Assembly: GCA_027563935.2 (NCBI GenBank)
Contig: CM050451.1
Location: forward strand, 33,929,565-33,993,564
Length of the DNA: 64,000 nt
Source: Costus lasius
Lineage: Eukaryota; Streptophyta; Magnoliopsida; Zingiberales; Costaceae
Direction: 5' to 3'
The translations under genes and the position numbers were made by a program. The notes beneath the pieces were generated by a model, which was not told the DNA's origin, did no database searches, and saw nothing but the letters and a program-made list of their open reading frames with translations. The first letter of the stretch is position 1, and every line of letters begins with the position of its first letter. Positions 1-11,388 of this stretch are shown piece by piece.

Positions 1-1381
1 TCATCCATGTGGATCCATTTTGTCTTCATCTCCAACAGCCCTTTCTACTTGAGGAAGGGGCTCAAGTCAAGATGTTTGCGCCAGGTATTCAGCAGCCCTT
101 GAGGGTAAAGGACAGCCTACAAGCAAGGAAAGGGGTCAGCCACAACACCACCCCCAAGTGCAGGAAGTTGCCTACCCAATTCCAGAAATCTGCAGCCCAC
201 TTCTTCCAAGAGGATCGCCAGCTTTAAAGAAGGGAATCAGCTTATTCAATGTGCCCCTAGCCAGCTAATCCCCCCCTTACCACTTAGGGGAAAGCTCCAA
301 AGAAAGTTCAAAGAGGGCAGCCCACAAACAAGGAAAGTTGCAGCCCATCAATGCTCCCTGCGCAAGTGCAGAATTCTGTTTTGTTTTTTGTTTGTTGTTT
401 GTTTGTCTTGAGCGCCTAGAGCAGGAGATATCCGTTGGGAGTCTTCTATATTGCTGTACCCTTTTGTAAGCTTGAGTTCAGTTGAATAGTTTTAGAGAAA
501 ATCCAGAAGTGTGTCTTCTAGTGGTGTGTGTCACCTCAACTCTTCCCCCCCCTCTCTTCCAACCCTAACCGAGAACTCCCTTCCACTTCCCCTCTTCAGT
601 CCTCTTCACCACTTGCTCAAGGTCCTGAGTTGGAAGCCCTCACCATCTCCTTTCATCAGCCTTGAAGAGTCTTCAGTCCAAGAGGAGGAGCTGAGTCCAA
701 CCGAGACTCCAAGGGGTGTCATCTACACCATGCCGAGACCAAGCACCACCTTAAGTTAGCTAAGTTTCTTCTCTCCCTTGATTGATGTTTCCTTGATGTT
801 TTTGAGCACCCATCTACACTCACATTCCTGTTCTTGAAGGTTGCACAAGGATCAGAAGCTATGCAAGGCGTCATTCCCCTCTCTCCCCCCTCTAATAGCT
901 AGTCTCTAGATTGTTAGCAAGGGAACTTGGAGAACTAGTCTCCCCCTTGGTTGTGAATGTAAAAGGCCTCTTAATATTTGTCAAATACTCACCCACGCAT
1001 GTGTGGGAATGCTGTAATGCCATGGTTGTAAGCTCATAGGGCCCTACTTCGTGAGTTCAACCATTGGACCGGTGAAGAACGGGAAGTTCGCCCTTTCTAT
1101 TCTCAAAGGGCGCAAGGTGAGCCTCTCCCTTAGAATAGTGTTGTTTTTCAAGCTCTAGATTGCATGATAGGTTTCAATTCAGTTTTACACTTGCCCTAGA
1201 CTTGCATGATAGGTTCTAAGTTCAGTTTGCTACTTGCCTAATTTCGGTTTTCACCTACAACTACTCAAAACAAGCTATTTTCAACTACGTTAGTATAAGG
1301 GGTTTCATTATTCTATACGTAACTATCAAATGTTTTCAAAACGCGTTGTTTGAATGTGTGCATGCTTAGCACCCCCTATCA
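1..1381 (+). repeat. 5' LTR of element A, left part missing
   Basis: It repeats at 6457-7837 and ends in ctatca at 1381, just before the PBS. It contains a T/G-rich run near 375-405 and short C-runs. An 82-codon open frame at 511-759 has no recognisable domain, and I treat it as chance. About 100 bp or more of the LTR lies left of the window. Confidence 0.95.
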
Positions 1382-1384
1382 TCT

Positions 1385-1396
1385 TGGTATCAGAGC
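1385..1396 (+). other. Primer-binding site of element A
   Basis: TGGTATCAGAGC, complementary to the 3' end of plant initiator-methionine tRNA, starts 3 bp after the LTR end. It primes minus-strand DNA synthesis. Confidence 0.93.
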
Positions 1397-1544
1397 TTAG
1401 GCTCTTAGAGTAGGATTTTATAAGACCAAAACTTTATTTTCCTACTACTAGGACGATTTTGGACCTAGGTGCTTGAAAGAACTTGAGTAGATATATTTAC
1501 CACCTTAGGATCTATTTTCAAAACTCTATTTGTTTTCAAAAACA

Positions 1545-4500
1545 ATGGCTACTAGATCCGGTGCTCCCTATGGTCTCAATCAAGCTATTGACCATGAGGT
1601 GAGTGCCCTCTCAATTGATATGGCCTCCATTAAAGAAACCCTAGCATCCCTTCAACACTCCATAGGTGTCATAGACAATAGGCTTAACACCCTAGAGTCT
1701 AACTCAAAAATGGATCCCCAAAATACTAGCCGACCTAATAGTGGATCCCACACGAGGGAACCAAATGACCTAGGACCTCCCTCACACACCCCTAGAGTCA
1801 ATTATGCTCAAACCGAATGGGGAGGGCCTTATGCTCAACAACCACCCTATCATAGACCTAGGGATCATGATGTGCAACGTGCCATCAAGATCAACCCCCC
1901 TACTTTTAGTGGATCCCTTAACCCTAAGGAATTCCTAGATTGGACCACAAAGCTAGATCAATACTTTGACTATAGCCTTGTGCACAACGAAAGTAAGGTT
2001 AGGTTCACAAAGTGCTTACTAGAAGGACCCGCTAGACTCTATTGGACCCATGTTGAGAGAACCATAGAAAGGGATGGTAAGCCACCCGTCGAGTCGTGGG
2101 ATGAGATGAAATTCCTACTTAGGCAAAAGTATGTTCCCCCCGGCTTCATGCAAAAGCTTAAAGACGAACTCGGTAGTCACACTCAAGGTTCCTCTACGGT
2201 AGAAGCCTACCAAACCAAGTTAGAAGAGCTTCTCATTAGGTGTGAGGTCAATGAAGACCCAGGTATGATCCTAAGTAGATTCAAGAATGGCCTTAGATCT
2301 GACATTAAAAAAGCGTTAACCTATTTCCAATTAGACACCCCCGAGATAGCTTATCAAAGGGCCATAGAGGTTGAACAGGAACTTAAGAATAGGAAGGAGA
2401 CTCTCCCTTCCCGGCCTATCTATAGGCCCGCTCCTATACACCAACCTTCTAGCTCAGCCCCCAAGCCTAGGCCTGCTCAAAATATAGAAAACCCCCCCGC
2501 TTGTTTTAACTGTAGGCAAAGGGGACATCTTGCGAAGGACTGCCCTAAGAAAGTCATGGTCCTAACTGAGGAAAACATAGACCCTGAACCCACCTTAGAG
2601 GGGGACCCTGATCAAGAGATTGAAGTCAATGACTATGACAGTAGTGATGATATCTTCAACACCTTAGGGGTAGTTAGGTGTACCCTTGTCAAACCTACCC
2701 CCACTGAAGACTGGCGCCGGACTAGTATCTTCCACACCTACACCAAATGCCATGGTCACATGTGCAAGGTGGTCATTGATGGAGGAAGCAGTCTCAATGC
2801 TGTCTCCCACATAGCTGCTACTAAACTGAATCTCAAAATGGAACCCCGACCTAGCCCTTACAACATTTCCTGGGTCAACCAAACTAGTGTTCCAGTGACC
2901 CATAGATGCCTTGTGCCTATCCAATTTGGCACATATGAGGATAAGGTTTGGTGTGACGTCCTCACCATGGATGTAGCCCAAATCCTGTTAGGCCGCCCTT
3001 GGCTCTATGACATGGACGTTGTCCACTACGGCAGGACAAACACATATGTCTTTAACCATAAGGAGCAAAAGATTAGGTTAAAACCTTCTCTTCCCAAAGA
3101 GCTTAGAGCTACAACTAGTAAGGGTAAGGTAGAGGAACCCAAGAGTAGTCAGCCCACCGTTCAACTTATAAGGCCCCAGACCTTCACTAAGGAGATCATA
3201 GAAGATCAACCCCTGTATACCTTAGTCATCAAAGAAATCAACCCCGAAGTAGAAGAGAAACCTTCTCCCGAAGTAGAAGCCTTGCTCCAGGAATTTAGTG
3301 AGCTCACTCCCGAGGACCTCCCTGAAGGACTGCCACCCCTTAGGGATATACAACATGCCATAGACCTAGTACCTGGATCCTCTCTTCCCAACCTACCTCA
3401 CTATAGGATGAACCCTACCGAACATGCGGAGCTTAAAAGACAAGTAGATGACTTGATGTGTAAGGGTTACATAAGGGAAAGCCTAAGTCCCTGCGCCGTC
3501 CCAGCCCTTCTTACCCCAAAGAAGGATGGCAGCTGGCGCATGTGCATAGATTGTAGAGCCATCAACAAGATTACTATCAAGTATAGGTTTCCCATACCTA
3601 GACTTGATGATATGCTAGATATGTTAGTAGGATCCAAGTGGTTCTCCAAGCTCGACCTTAGGAGTGGGTACCATCAAGTCAGGATAAGGGAAGGGGATGA
3701 GTGGAAGACCGCATTCAAAACCAAGGATGGTCTATATGAGTGGTTAGTCATGCCTTTTGGGCTAACCAATGCCCCTTCCACATTCATGAGGCTTATGACC
3801 CAAGTGCTTAGACCCTACATAGGGAAATTCCTAGTTGTGTACTTTGATGACATACTTATCTATAGTAAGTCACAGGAGGAGCACTTAGAGCACTTAAGGC
3901 AAACCCTAACCCTCCTTAGAGATGAAAAGCTTTATGTTAACTTGAAGAAGTGTTCTTTCCTATCTCCCAAAGTTGTCTTTCTAGGGTTCATTGTTTCGGA
4001 TTTAGGGCTTCAAGCTGATCCATCTAAGGTCCAAGCCATACTAGACTGGCCAGAACCCAAAACCCTCACTGAAGTTAGGAGTTTCCATGGCCTTGCTACC
4101 TTCTACCGTAGGTTTATACGGAATTTTAGCACCATAGTAGCTCCTATCACCAATTGCATGAAACAAGGGGACTTTAGTTGGACTAAGTCTGCCAATAGAG
4201 CCTTCACTGAACTTAAAAGTAGGATGACCTCTGCCCCTGTTTTAAGATTGCCTGACTTTGGCAAGGTCTTTGAGGTTGATTGCGATGCTTCTGGCATTGG
4301 CATAGGTGGGACCCTCAGCCAAGAAGGTCACCCTATTGCCTTCTTCAGTGAAAAGCTGAATGAGGCCAAGCAGAAGTACTCAACCTACGACAAAGAGTTC
4401 TATGCCGTGGTTCAATCTTTGAGGCATTGGCGGCACTACCTTCTCCACCATGAGTTTACATTAAATAGTGATCACCAAGCCCTATCTTACCTTAGTGCCC

Positions 4501-6170
4501 AAAGAAAACTCAATGCGAGACATGCTAAATGGGTAGAGTATCTACAGCAGTACACTTTTGTCCTAAAACACAAGTCTGGAGTTAACAACAAAGTTGCTGA
4601 TGCTTTAAGTAGGGTAGTCTTCATTTTGCAAACTATGCATGCTGAGCTTGTAGGATTTGATCATATGAAAGCTGCTTATTTAGATTGCCCTGATTTTTCT
4701 ACTATATATGCTGACCTAACTAGGGATGCCATGAGTCACCCTCTATACACCCTTAAGGATGGGTATCTTTTTCTTGGGCCGACACTTTGCGTGCCTAAGA
4801 CCTCAATCCGGGATTTCCTCATTTGGGAACTCCATGGGGGAGGGTCTGCTGGGCACCACGGTCGAGAAAAGACCCGCGCTTTGGTAGAGGAGCGGTTCTT
4901 TTGGCCTAGACTCTACCGAGATGTGGCCAAGATAGTTAGGCATTGTGGGACCTGTCAATCCACCAAGGTCCAGAAGCACAATTTTGGACTGTACACCCCT
5001 CTGCCCATTCCCCAGGCACCATGGCAGGATATCAGTATGGACTTTGTTCTAGGATTGCCTAGGACTGCAGCTAGGCATGACTCTATTTATGTCGTGGTAG
5101 ATAGGTTTACCAAAATGGCACATTTTATACCTTGCACTAAGACTACCGATGCCTCCCATATGGCCAGGATCTTCTTTAGAGACATTGTTAGGCTGCATGG
5201 TACCCCTCTCACTATAGTTTCGGATAGAGACACCAGGTTCGTTAGCCATTTTTGGAGGACACTATGGGCTCTGCTAGGCACAAAGCTGAAGTTCTCAACG
5301 GCCTACCATCCCCAGACGGATGGGCAGACCGAAGTGGTCAACAGATCACTTGGGAGCATCCTTAGGAGTCTCGTAGGAGAACACCCCAGTGATTGGGACA
5401 AGCTGTTGCCCACAGCTGAATTCTCCTACAATAGTGTTCCAAATAGGACTACTGGCCTGTCTCCCTTCCAGGCAAACTTAGGGTACCAACCTAATAAGCC
5501 CATTGATCTATTTACTGCCCCTAAGCATTGCAAGACTTCTATTTCGGCCCGAGATTATGCTTTCCATATTTCACAGTTACATCATGAGTTATTTAGCAAG
5601 ATTCAGGATTCTGCTAATCAATACCGTGATGATACTAATAAACGACGCCGAGAGAAGGTATTTTCTGTAGGGGACCAGGTAATGTTGCGGGTCCGGGAGG
5701 AGCGTATCCAAGGACACGGTCGCAAGTTGGACGCGAAGGGGATCGGGCCCTTCTCTATTTTGAAGAGGGTCAACAACAACGCCTACCTATTGGATCTACC
5801 CCCAGAATTGGGGATATCCTCCACCATCAATGTGGAGGATCTGACGCTTTATCATCCACCTCTCTCCATACAAGAACCCGACATCTGCCGCGAGCCAGAA
5901 ATTGAGGCCATACACGAGGACCAGACCCGACTCACCCCTGACGAGGTACAGCTTTATTACCGCGTCAAATTTACTGATGGTGAGGAGGCATGGCTTCCCG
6001 AGGAAGAACTTGCTAGGTCTGCACCTGAGCTTCTCCAAGGGTACAAAGACAATTCTCCAGAGGAGAATTCTTCTCACCCCGGGAGAGCTGATGTGGGACC
6101 GAGGCAGGATCTTCGGAGGTCCGCCCGGGTTCGAAAGAAGCCCTCTAGGTATGGCTATCCTAGCCCCTAG
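1545..6170 (+). CDS. gag-pol: Ty3/gypsy Gag-Pol polyprotein with degenerate chromodomain (element A)
   Basis: A single open frame of 1541 residues encodes the whole replication machinery. ATG 1545 is the first ATG; upstream only non-ATG codons are open. Order: Gag; CCHC zinc knuckle (C320-C333, CFNCRQRGHLAKDC); aspartic protease with D412 in the form DGGSS; reverse transcriptase with YFDD at 766-769; RNase H with D912; integrase with an H2C2 finger and catalytic D1166, D1227, E1263 (D,D35E spacing). The C-terminus near 1471-1490 (YRVKFTDGEEAW) resembles a chromodomain lacking some of the usual aromatic cage residues. The tail is basic. All catalytic motifs I looked for are present and there is no internal stop, so the element could be autonomous. 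Gypsy assignment rests on RT-RH before integrase; the exact lineage is uncertain. Confidence 0.95.
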   Translation: MATRSGAPYGLNQAIDHEVSALSIDMASIKETLASLQHSIGVIDNRLNTLESNSKMDPQNTSRPNSGSHTREPNDLGPPSHTPRVNYAQTEWGGPYAQQPPYHRPRDHDVQRAIKINPPTFSGSLNPKEFLDWTTKLDQYFDYSLVHNESKVRFTKCLLEGPARLYWTHVERTIERDGKPPVESWDEMKFLLRQKYVPPGFMQKLKDELGSHTQGSSTVEAYQTKLEELLIRCEVNEDPGMILSRFKNGLRSDIKKALTYFQLDTPEIAYQRAIEVEQELKNRKETLPSRPIYRPAPIHQPSSSAPKPRPAQNIENPPACFNCRQRGHLAKDCPKKVMVLTEENIDPEPTLEGDPDQEIEVNDYDSSDDIFNTLGVVRCTLVKPTPTEDWRRTSIFHTYTKCHGHMCKVVIDGGSSLNAVSHIAATKLNLKMEPRPSPYNISWVNQTSVPVTHRCLVPIQFGTYEDKVWCDVLTMDVAQILLGRPWLYDMDVVHYGRTNTYVFNHKEQKIRLKPSLPKELRATTSKGKVEEPKSSQPTVQLIRPQTFTKEIIEDQPLYTLVIKEINPEVEEKPSPEVEALLQEFSELTPEDLPEGLPPLRDIQHAIDLVPGSSLPNLPHYRMNPTEHAELKRQVDDLMCKGYIRESLSPCAVPALLTPKKDGSWRMCIDCRAINKITIKYRFPIPRLDDMLDMLVGSKWFSKLDLRSGYHQVRIREGDEWKTAFKTKDGLYEWLVMPFGLTNAPSTFMRLMTQVLRPYIGKFLVVYFDDILIYSKSQEEHLEHLRQTLTLLRDEKLYVNLKKCSFLSPKVVFLGFIVSDLGLQADPSKVQAILDWPEPKTLTEVRSFHGLATFYRRFIRNFSTIVAPITNCMKQGDFSWTKSANRAFTELKSRMTSAPVLRLPDFGKVFEVDCDASGIGIGGTLSQEGHPIAFFSEKLNEAKQKYSTYDKEFYAVVQSLRHWRHYLLHHEFTLNSDHQALSYLSAQRKLNARHAKWVEYLQQYTFVLKHKSGVNNKVADALSRVVFILQTMHAELVGFDHMKAAYLDCPDFSTIYADLTRDAMSHPLYTLKDGYLFLGPTLCVPKTSIRDFLIWELHGGGSAGHHGREKTRALVEERFFWPRLYRDVAKIVRHCGTCQSTKVQKHNFGLYTPLPIPQAPWQDISMDFVLGLPRTAARHDSIYVVVDRFTKMAHFIPCTKTTDASHMARIFFRDIVRLHGTPLTIVSDRDTRFVSHFWRTLWALLGTKLKFSTAYHPQTDGQTEVVNRSLGSILRSLVGEHPSDWDKLLPTAEFSYNSVPNRTTGLSPFQANLGYQPNKPIDLFTAPKHCKTSISARDYAFHISQLHHELFSKIQDSANQYRDDTNKRRREKVFSVGDQVMLRVREERIQGHGRKLDAKGIGPFSILKRVNNNAYLLDLPPELGISSTINVEDLTLYHPPLSIQEPDICREPEIEAIHEDQTRLTPDEVQLYYRVKFTDGEEAWLPEEELARSAPELLQGYKDNSPEENSSHPGRADVGPRQDLRRSARVRKKPSRYGYPSP

Positions 6171-6340
6171 ACTTGGCTTCCTTAGGACCCCATTTTGCTT
6201 ATTTTGTCTTAGATTAGGGTGCATCATGAGGTAGGTTAGATCCACCCTCAAATTACACCAAGTAGCTACATTTCTAGGTTTCGCCACTTATGTATGGTAG
6301 GTTAGTTCATGCAATTAATGTAATAGATTAGGGCACTACA

Positions 6341-6349
6341 TTTGGGGAC
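6341..6349 (+). other. Possible polypurine tract of element A
   Basis: TTTGGGGAC is the most G-rich short tract between the gag-pol stop and the repeated LTR, and resembles plus-strand priming sites of some plant gypsy elements. No clean TG start follows it, so placement is tentative. Confidence 0.35.
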
Positions 6350-7837
6350 TCAAGTCAAAATCAGGTCAAGATACATCAAGGAGGCGCCAAGCTCAAACCC
6401 AACCCATCATGAAGTATACTCTCAACAAATCCACCCAAGTTTCACCCTCCATGTTGTCATCCATGTGGATCCATTTTGTCTTCATCTCCAACAGCCCTTT
6501 CTACTTGAGGAAGGGGCTCAAGTCAAGATGTTTGCGCCAGGTATTCAGCAGCCCTTGAGGGTAAAGGACAGCCTACAAGCAAGGAAAGGGGTCAGCCACA
6601 ACACCACCCCCAAGTGCAGGAAGTTGCCTACCCAATTCCAGAAATCTGCAGCCCACTTCTTCCAAGAGGATCGCCAGCTTTAAAGAAGGGAATCAGCTTA
6701 TTCAATGTGCCCCTAGCCAGCTAATCCCCCCCTTACCACTTAGGGGAAAGCTCCAAAGAAAGTTCAAAGAGGGCAGCCCACAAACAAGGAAAGTTGCAGC
6801 CCATCAATGCTCCCTGCGCAAGTGCAGAATTCTGTTTTGTTTTTTGTTTGTTGTTTGTTTGTCTTGAGCGCCTAGAGCAGGAGATATCCGTTGGGAGTCT
6901 TCTATATTGCTGTACCCTTTTGTAAGCTTGAGTTCAGTTGAATAGTTTTAGAGAAAATCCAGAAGTGTGTCTTCTAGTGGTGTGTGTCACCTCAACTCTT
7001 CCCCCCCCTCTCTTCCAACCCTAACCGAGAACTCCCTTCCACTTCCCCTCTTCAGTCCTCTTCACCACTTGCTCAAGGTCCTGAGTTGGAAGCCCTCACC
7101 ATCTCCTTTCATCAGCCTTGAAGAGTCTTCAGTCCAAGAGGAGGAGCTGAGTCCAACCGAGACTCCAAGGGGTGTCATCTACACCATGCCGAGACCAAGC
7201 ACCACCTTAAGTTAGCTAAGTTTCTTCTCTCCCTTGATTGATGTTTCCTTGATGTTTTTGAGCACCCATCTACACTCACATTCCTGTTCTTGAAGGTTGC
7301 ACAAGGATCAGAAGCTATGCAAGGCGTCATTCCCCTCTCTCCCCCCTCTAATAGCTAGTCTCTAGATTGTTAGCAAGGGAACTTGGAGAACTAGTCTCCC
7401 CCTTGGTTGTGAATGTAAAAGGCCTCTTAATATTTGTCAAATACTCACCCACGCATGTGTGGGAATGCTGTAATGCCATGGTTGTAAGCTCATAGGGCCC
7501 TACTTCGTGAGTTCAACCATTGGACCGGTGAAGAACGGGAAGTTCGCCCTTTCTATTCTCAAAGGGCGCAAGGTGAGCCTCTCCCTTAGAATAGTGTTGT
7601 TTTTCAAGCTCTAGATTGCATGATAGGTTTCAATTCAGTTTTACACTTGCCCTAGACTTGCATGATAGGTTCTAAGTTCAGTTTGCTACTTGCCTAATTT
7701 CGGTTTTCACCTACAACTACTCAAAACAAGCTATTTTCAACTACGTTAGTATAAGGGGTTTCATTATTCTATACGTAACTATCAAATGTTTTCAAAACGC
7801 GTTGTTTGAATGTGTGCATGCTTAGCACCCCCTATCA
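6343..7837 (+). repeat. 3' LTR of element A
   Basis: Bases 6457-7837 match 1-1381. The left end cannot be set by comparison because the other copy runs off the window; 6343 is an estimate, and the true start lies between the gag-pol stop and 6457. The right end at 7837 is firm. The 6171-6342 stretch between stop codon and LTR is a 3' untranslated region with nothing else recognised. Confidence 0.85.
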
Positions 7838-8819
7838 CTGCCAAAAATGAAGTTTGGCTCCAATAACATTCTTCCATCTCATCAGGCCCATTGGTGCTGA
7901 TGAAATCTCCCAATTAGATCCGAGTTATCCAATAACTTGATCATAAGGCTTCTCGATCAATACGAGAACTCAAGTATCAAGGTGTGCGACCCTGTAGGTT
8001 CTTCTGACGCTGGCAGTGCTGACCAAAGGTCACCACAAGCAGTGAGTGGCACCTAGCAGTGCATCGCTGCTACCCAGGTCATTGGAATGGATATCGACAT
8101 CGACATCCCCATCATCGCAACTAGGTACAGATGCATTACAGTCTCTTTGCCGGACTGATATCCGATTGGACAAGTGTGTCACCACTTGTTTTCACCCAAT
8201 CACATGGCTATGACTAAAACAGGTTCTTACCTGGGTATGGCCATACACTCTCAGTCATAGAACCATAGAGGAGCTCCATGGATATCATACTTGCCTAAGG
8301 AAGGGGCAAATCCTATGTTTGTCCATTGACCTTCTTATATGGGTCGTGATATGCTCAATGACAACCGTTATGACCTCCCAACTACGGCGAGGTGTTAGGT
8401 TGTATCAAAGCAAGTCGCTAACCATATAGAACGATCAATGACCTCAAGTCAAGGGATCAATGCATCTCCTGTCACTTGTGAGGATAACTTATGACACCAA
8501 GTCATAGCCTCACAGCGGGTCTTTCCAGTATATCCTCCAATGATATACCCATGTGTCTGCGTTAGCACCACGTACCTAACCAGCTCACATAACAGTCTCT
8601 CAAGTACCATAGCTGTCCCATATCCACTAAGGTACATCGACTGGGGACAATAGTTTGAGCACAGATCCAATCTATCTCCAGGGACATTATCATGTTTGTA
8701 CATGTGCGCAGATGTAAACAAACATTGACAATGACAATGCCAGAATGATATATATAAATATCAAAGTCAAGTAGTACATAAGTGGACCAAAACTAGGTCC
8801 TAGGGCATATACACCAACA
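7838..8819 (-). repeat. Element S: LTR of copia family 2, interrupted by element A
   Basis: This stretch aligns without gaps to 31501-32482, the 3' LTR of element W. Read on the minus strand it begins TGTTGGTGTATATGCCC. It has no PPT or coding next to it at 8820, so it is probably a solo LTR inserted in element X's LTR. Its left part is on the far side of element A, outside the window, so the matching TSD cannot be checked (right flank ccgcg). No protein-coding content is supported. Confidence 0.85.
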
Positions 8820-9229
8820 CCGCGAGCTTCTTCCCTTCTTCCTCCTTGGCGCAAGAGAAGGAAAGGCTTGGCGGCATTCTCCCTTCTCCTCTCTTCTTCT
8901 TCAATTGGCGCTTCTACCTTGGAGGTGGCGCAAGCATTCAAGAAGAGAACTAAGGCTTGGATCTTCTTCCCGAGGCTAGCACCGGGCGTGAGAGAAGAGA
9001 ACTCAAGAGATCCGTGTGTGTGAGACTGCAGAGGGCGCACACTTGGGCGCCTACATCGGCATCGCTCTACATTGCTCTTAAGGTATTTCCTAACTCATCG
9101 TGTCGACTCCCTTGCTTGCGATCTTCACTGGGTTTTTGGGACCGGCCTGTTTTAGGGACATTCTTCCGCTGCGAAAAATGTATGTCCATAACTCTGAAAA
9201 TTGTAAAATGTCCCCGGGGTTTCCCAACA
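8820..9229 (+). repeat. 3' end of the 5' LTR of old copia element X
   Basis: It ends in cccaaca one base before a PBS, as an LTR should. It is rich in CTTCTTCC and GGCGC motifs. The rest of this LTR lies beyond S and A, left of the window. No second copy exists here to confirm its extent. Confidence 0.7.
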
Positions 9230-9230
9230 G

Positions 9231-9242
9231 TGGTATCAGAGC
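9231..9242 (+). other. Primer-binding site of element X
   Basis: TGGTATCAGAGC, complementary to initiator-methionine tRNA, sits one base after the LTR end. Confidence 0.88.
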
Positions 9243-10590
9243 GACTTGCAAGACTCGAACGATGTTTTATGCTTTTCTTCCATGCTCACATGCCATATCT
9301 CTATTTTGGTAAATAGCATGATGCATGGCAATCGATTTTTCGAAAAGTAGAAAAATTAGGGTTTCTTGTTTCTATCATCCTCTCAATCTCTTTTGGAATT
9401 TTTGGACTATTTTTCTTGTTTGATTTAAAGATCAAAGGCGCACGTGATTTTGTCAAGTAGGACGGGCATTGTGTCTTCGGACTGGCCAAGTCTCTTGATC
9501 TGACAAAATTGCCAGCCGAAAGGATCTCTGAAATCATCATGAAAAATAAATCGCAATAAACCAAAAGACTTGTGAGAAGAAGATGAGAAAAAGAAACTGG
9601 TTTTGTGAGAAAGTAAAATTTCAGATTTTATGTTTTTCATGAGCATGTAGAATTGCATGAGTAAATACCTTGATTGTGCATGATGTTGTGATCATTAGTC
9701 AAGCCCCCCCCCCTTGCATGCCTACGATGTATCCTTGTGCGGCCTGCATGCTATCTTTTTCATTATTTTTGTAAAAATTAAGAGGAAGATTAAGGGCTAG
9801 GCGCATCCTTCTTGGACCTTGATGCTTGCATCTTGCTTGATGGCGCAAGCATGCAAGGTGGCGCATGCAAACTGGTGCTTGGTTGCTTGGTGGCGCAAAA
9901 GGTCTTGACCCCTTGAATGGTGGCGCACCTTCCTTGGAGGAAGACCATGGCATTGGCCGAACCTATGGGGAACTTTTAAAGTGTACCTCTAGGGTTTGAG
10001 AGCTAAACCATGAGAGAAGGACCTTGGAGCCAACCTTGAAGTTCAAGCTAGAGGTCGGCTAGACTAGGTCTATTTTTTGGGGCTAGAGTTCTAGGACAAG
10101 AGTTGAACCTATTTCCTGGCATGGATTGGTTCAATGTCTTGTATAGGATATGATCACATCATCCTTTACTACTTTTATTATCTGCAGAAGCATGCCTGAA
10201 ATGTTTCATCGTTATGTTATCACCATAGGATTGCATGCCTGTAATGATAGACATAAGATAAAACTGAGATGATGAGACCTTAAACAAAAACCCTCAATTA
10301 AAATATCAAGTCTGGTAGCCTTCTAACGCGTAGCCCTCACTAAGCTATCGATCAGTGGAGTTGTGAATTGTTTCCCACCCTCGTGGGACACACCCACTTA
10401 TCTTTAGAAAGTGCGTGGTGGCAATGGTTTCCCCAGTCCAGTTTTAACCTGGGCGTGCCTTCGCAAGGAAACTCGTTGGCCCTGGGCATAACGGTTAGGA
10501 ATGGACTTGACTAGAAGTTCACATGTGCTGGGCACATGGTGAAAGTCTAGAGGCATCGTTGAGAGGTAAAGGTTTCATGTTGTATCCAGC
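9243..10590 (+). other. Element X untranslated leader, first part
   Basis: This is about 1.35 kb between the PBS and solo LTR Y with no credible coding frame. The stretch 10190-10590 resembles the leader of B2 near 24920-25130 (atcaccatagga, aaatatcaag, gccttctaacgcg), showing X and the B family descend from a common copia layout. A run of tggcgca-like motifs occurs at 9838-9930. The last five bases (ccagc) are the left TSD of Y. Confidence 0.7.
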
Positions 10591-10592
10591 TG

Positions 10593-10610
10593 TAAGATCC
10601 AAGGATCTTA
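10593..10610. other. Near-terminal palindrome of the gypsy LTR
   Basis: TAAGATCC-AA-GGATCTTA is a perfect 8-bp inverted repeat starting 2 bp inside the LTR. Z's LTR has it too, at 62590-62607. Confidence 0.8.
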
Positions 10611-11388
10611 AGTCCTGGTAAGCATTATTTTGATTCAAATAAAATTATTAACTATGATAATTTTATGTATTGGTTGTCAAATTATAGTTATTTAACTAGA
10701 GATTTTGGTTGTTAATTTATTGTAAATAAATTAGAGATTATTTATTTGATTGTTGGCTGATTTATGATAAATTATTATTGGATGTTAGTTTAAGTGAATT
10801 AATTAATTTTAAGTTAATTAATTAGAGTTTATTGGTTAATTAAATCCTTATTGGATTTCGGTTAAGTGCTTGGTTATTTGTAAGTTAATTAAATTAATTA
10901 GTTAACTAAGCTTATTGGATGTTAGTTTAACTCTTATTGGACTTTCACTTAAACTAAGGGATTATTGGGTTTTTAAAATTTGAATTATTGGGTTAATGGG
11001 TTAAACCTTTTTGAATTAATGGGTTAGAGGGTTAAAACCTTAAAAACCGAAATTTGTAAGAGGTAATTTCGGCTAGGGTGAAATTAGTGGCGATTTTTGG
11101 GTCTTGAGAAAAACCTTGGCGACGGCTTGAGGAGCTTGGCGATTTCTTGGACGATTCTTGAAGGCTTGGAGGAATTTTTCTTTCTTCCTCTTCCTTCTTC
11201 CTTTGGCCGGCATTCCTTGGTGTTTGGTGGCGTTTTTCAAAACCTTAGACGGATTTTTGGAAGGGTTTTCTTGTTGGTGTTCACGGTTAAGAGGTGAGTG
11301 GAGTGTTTAATTGATTGCTATCTATTTGTTTGTGTTAATTGATGTGTTAAGATGAGACATTTGCTTGTTGGAAACCCTATCATGCTAA

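Larger units (their letters stand above)
1..7837 (+). mobile_element. Element A: young Ty3/gypsy LTR retrotransposon, 5' end cut by window
   Basis: The order is LTR, PBS, one gag-pol frame, LTR. Bases 1-1381 recur at 6457-7837 at a constant offset of 6456, and I saw no difference in the stretches compared, so insertion was recent. The right end is fixed by an empty site: the flank from 7838 aligns base for base with 31501 onward, a copy of the same copia LTR without this insertion. The left TSD lies outside the window; the right TSD is probably ctgcc (7838-7842). Confidence 0.95.

Noticed and set aside
511..759. 82-codon open frame in both LTRs of element A (also 6967-7215)
   Set aside because: Identical only because the LTRs are identical; low-complexity Ser/Pro/Leu composition and no domain.
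5796..6287. 163-codon antisense frame at the end of gag-pol A
   Set aside because: Shadow of the coding strand with no recognisable domain.
8690..9040. Antisense frame of 116 codons across S and X
   Set aside because: It spans the border of two separate insertions.
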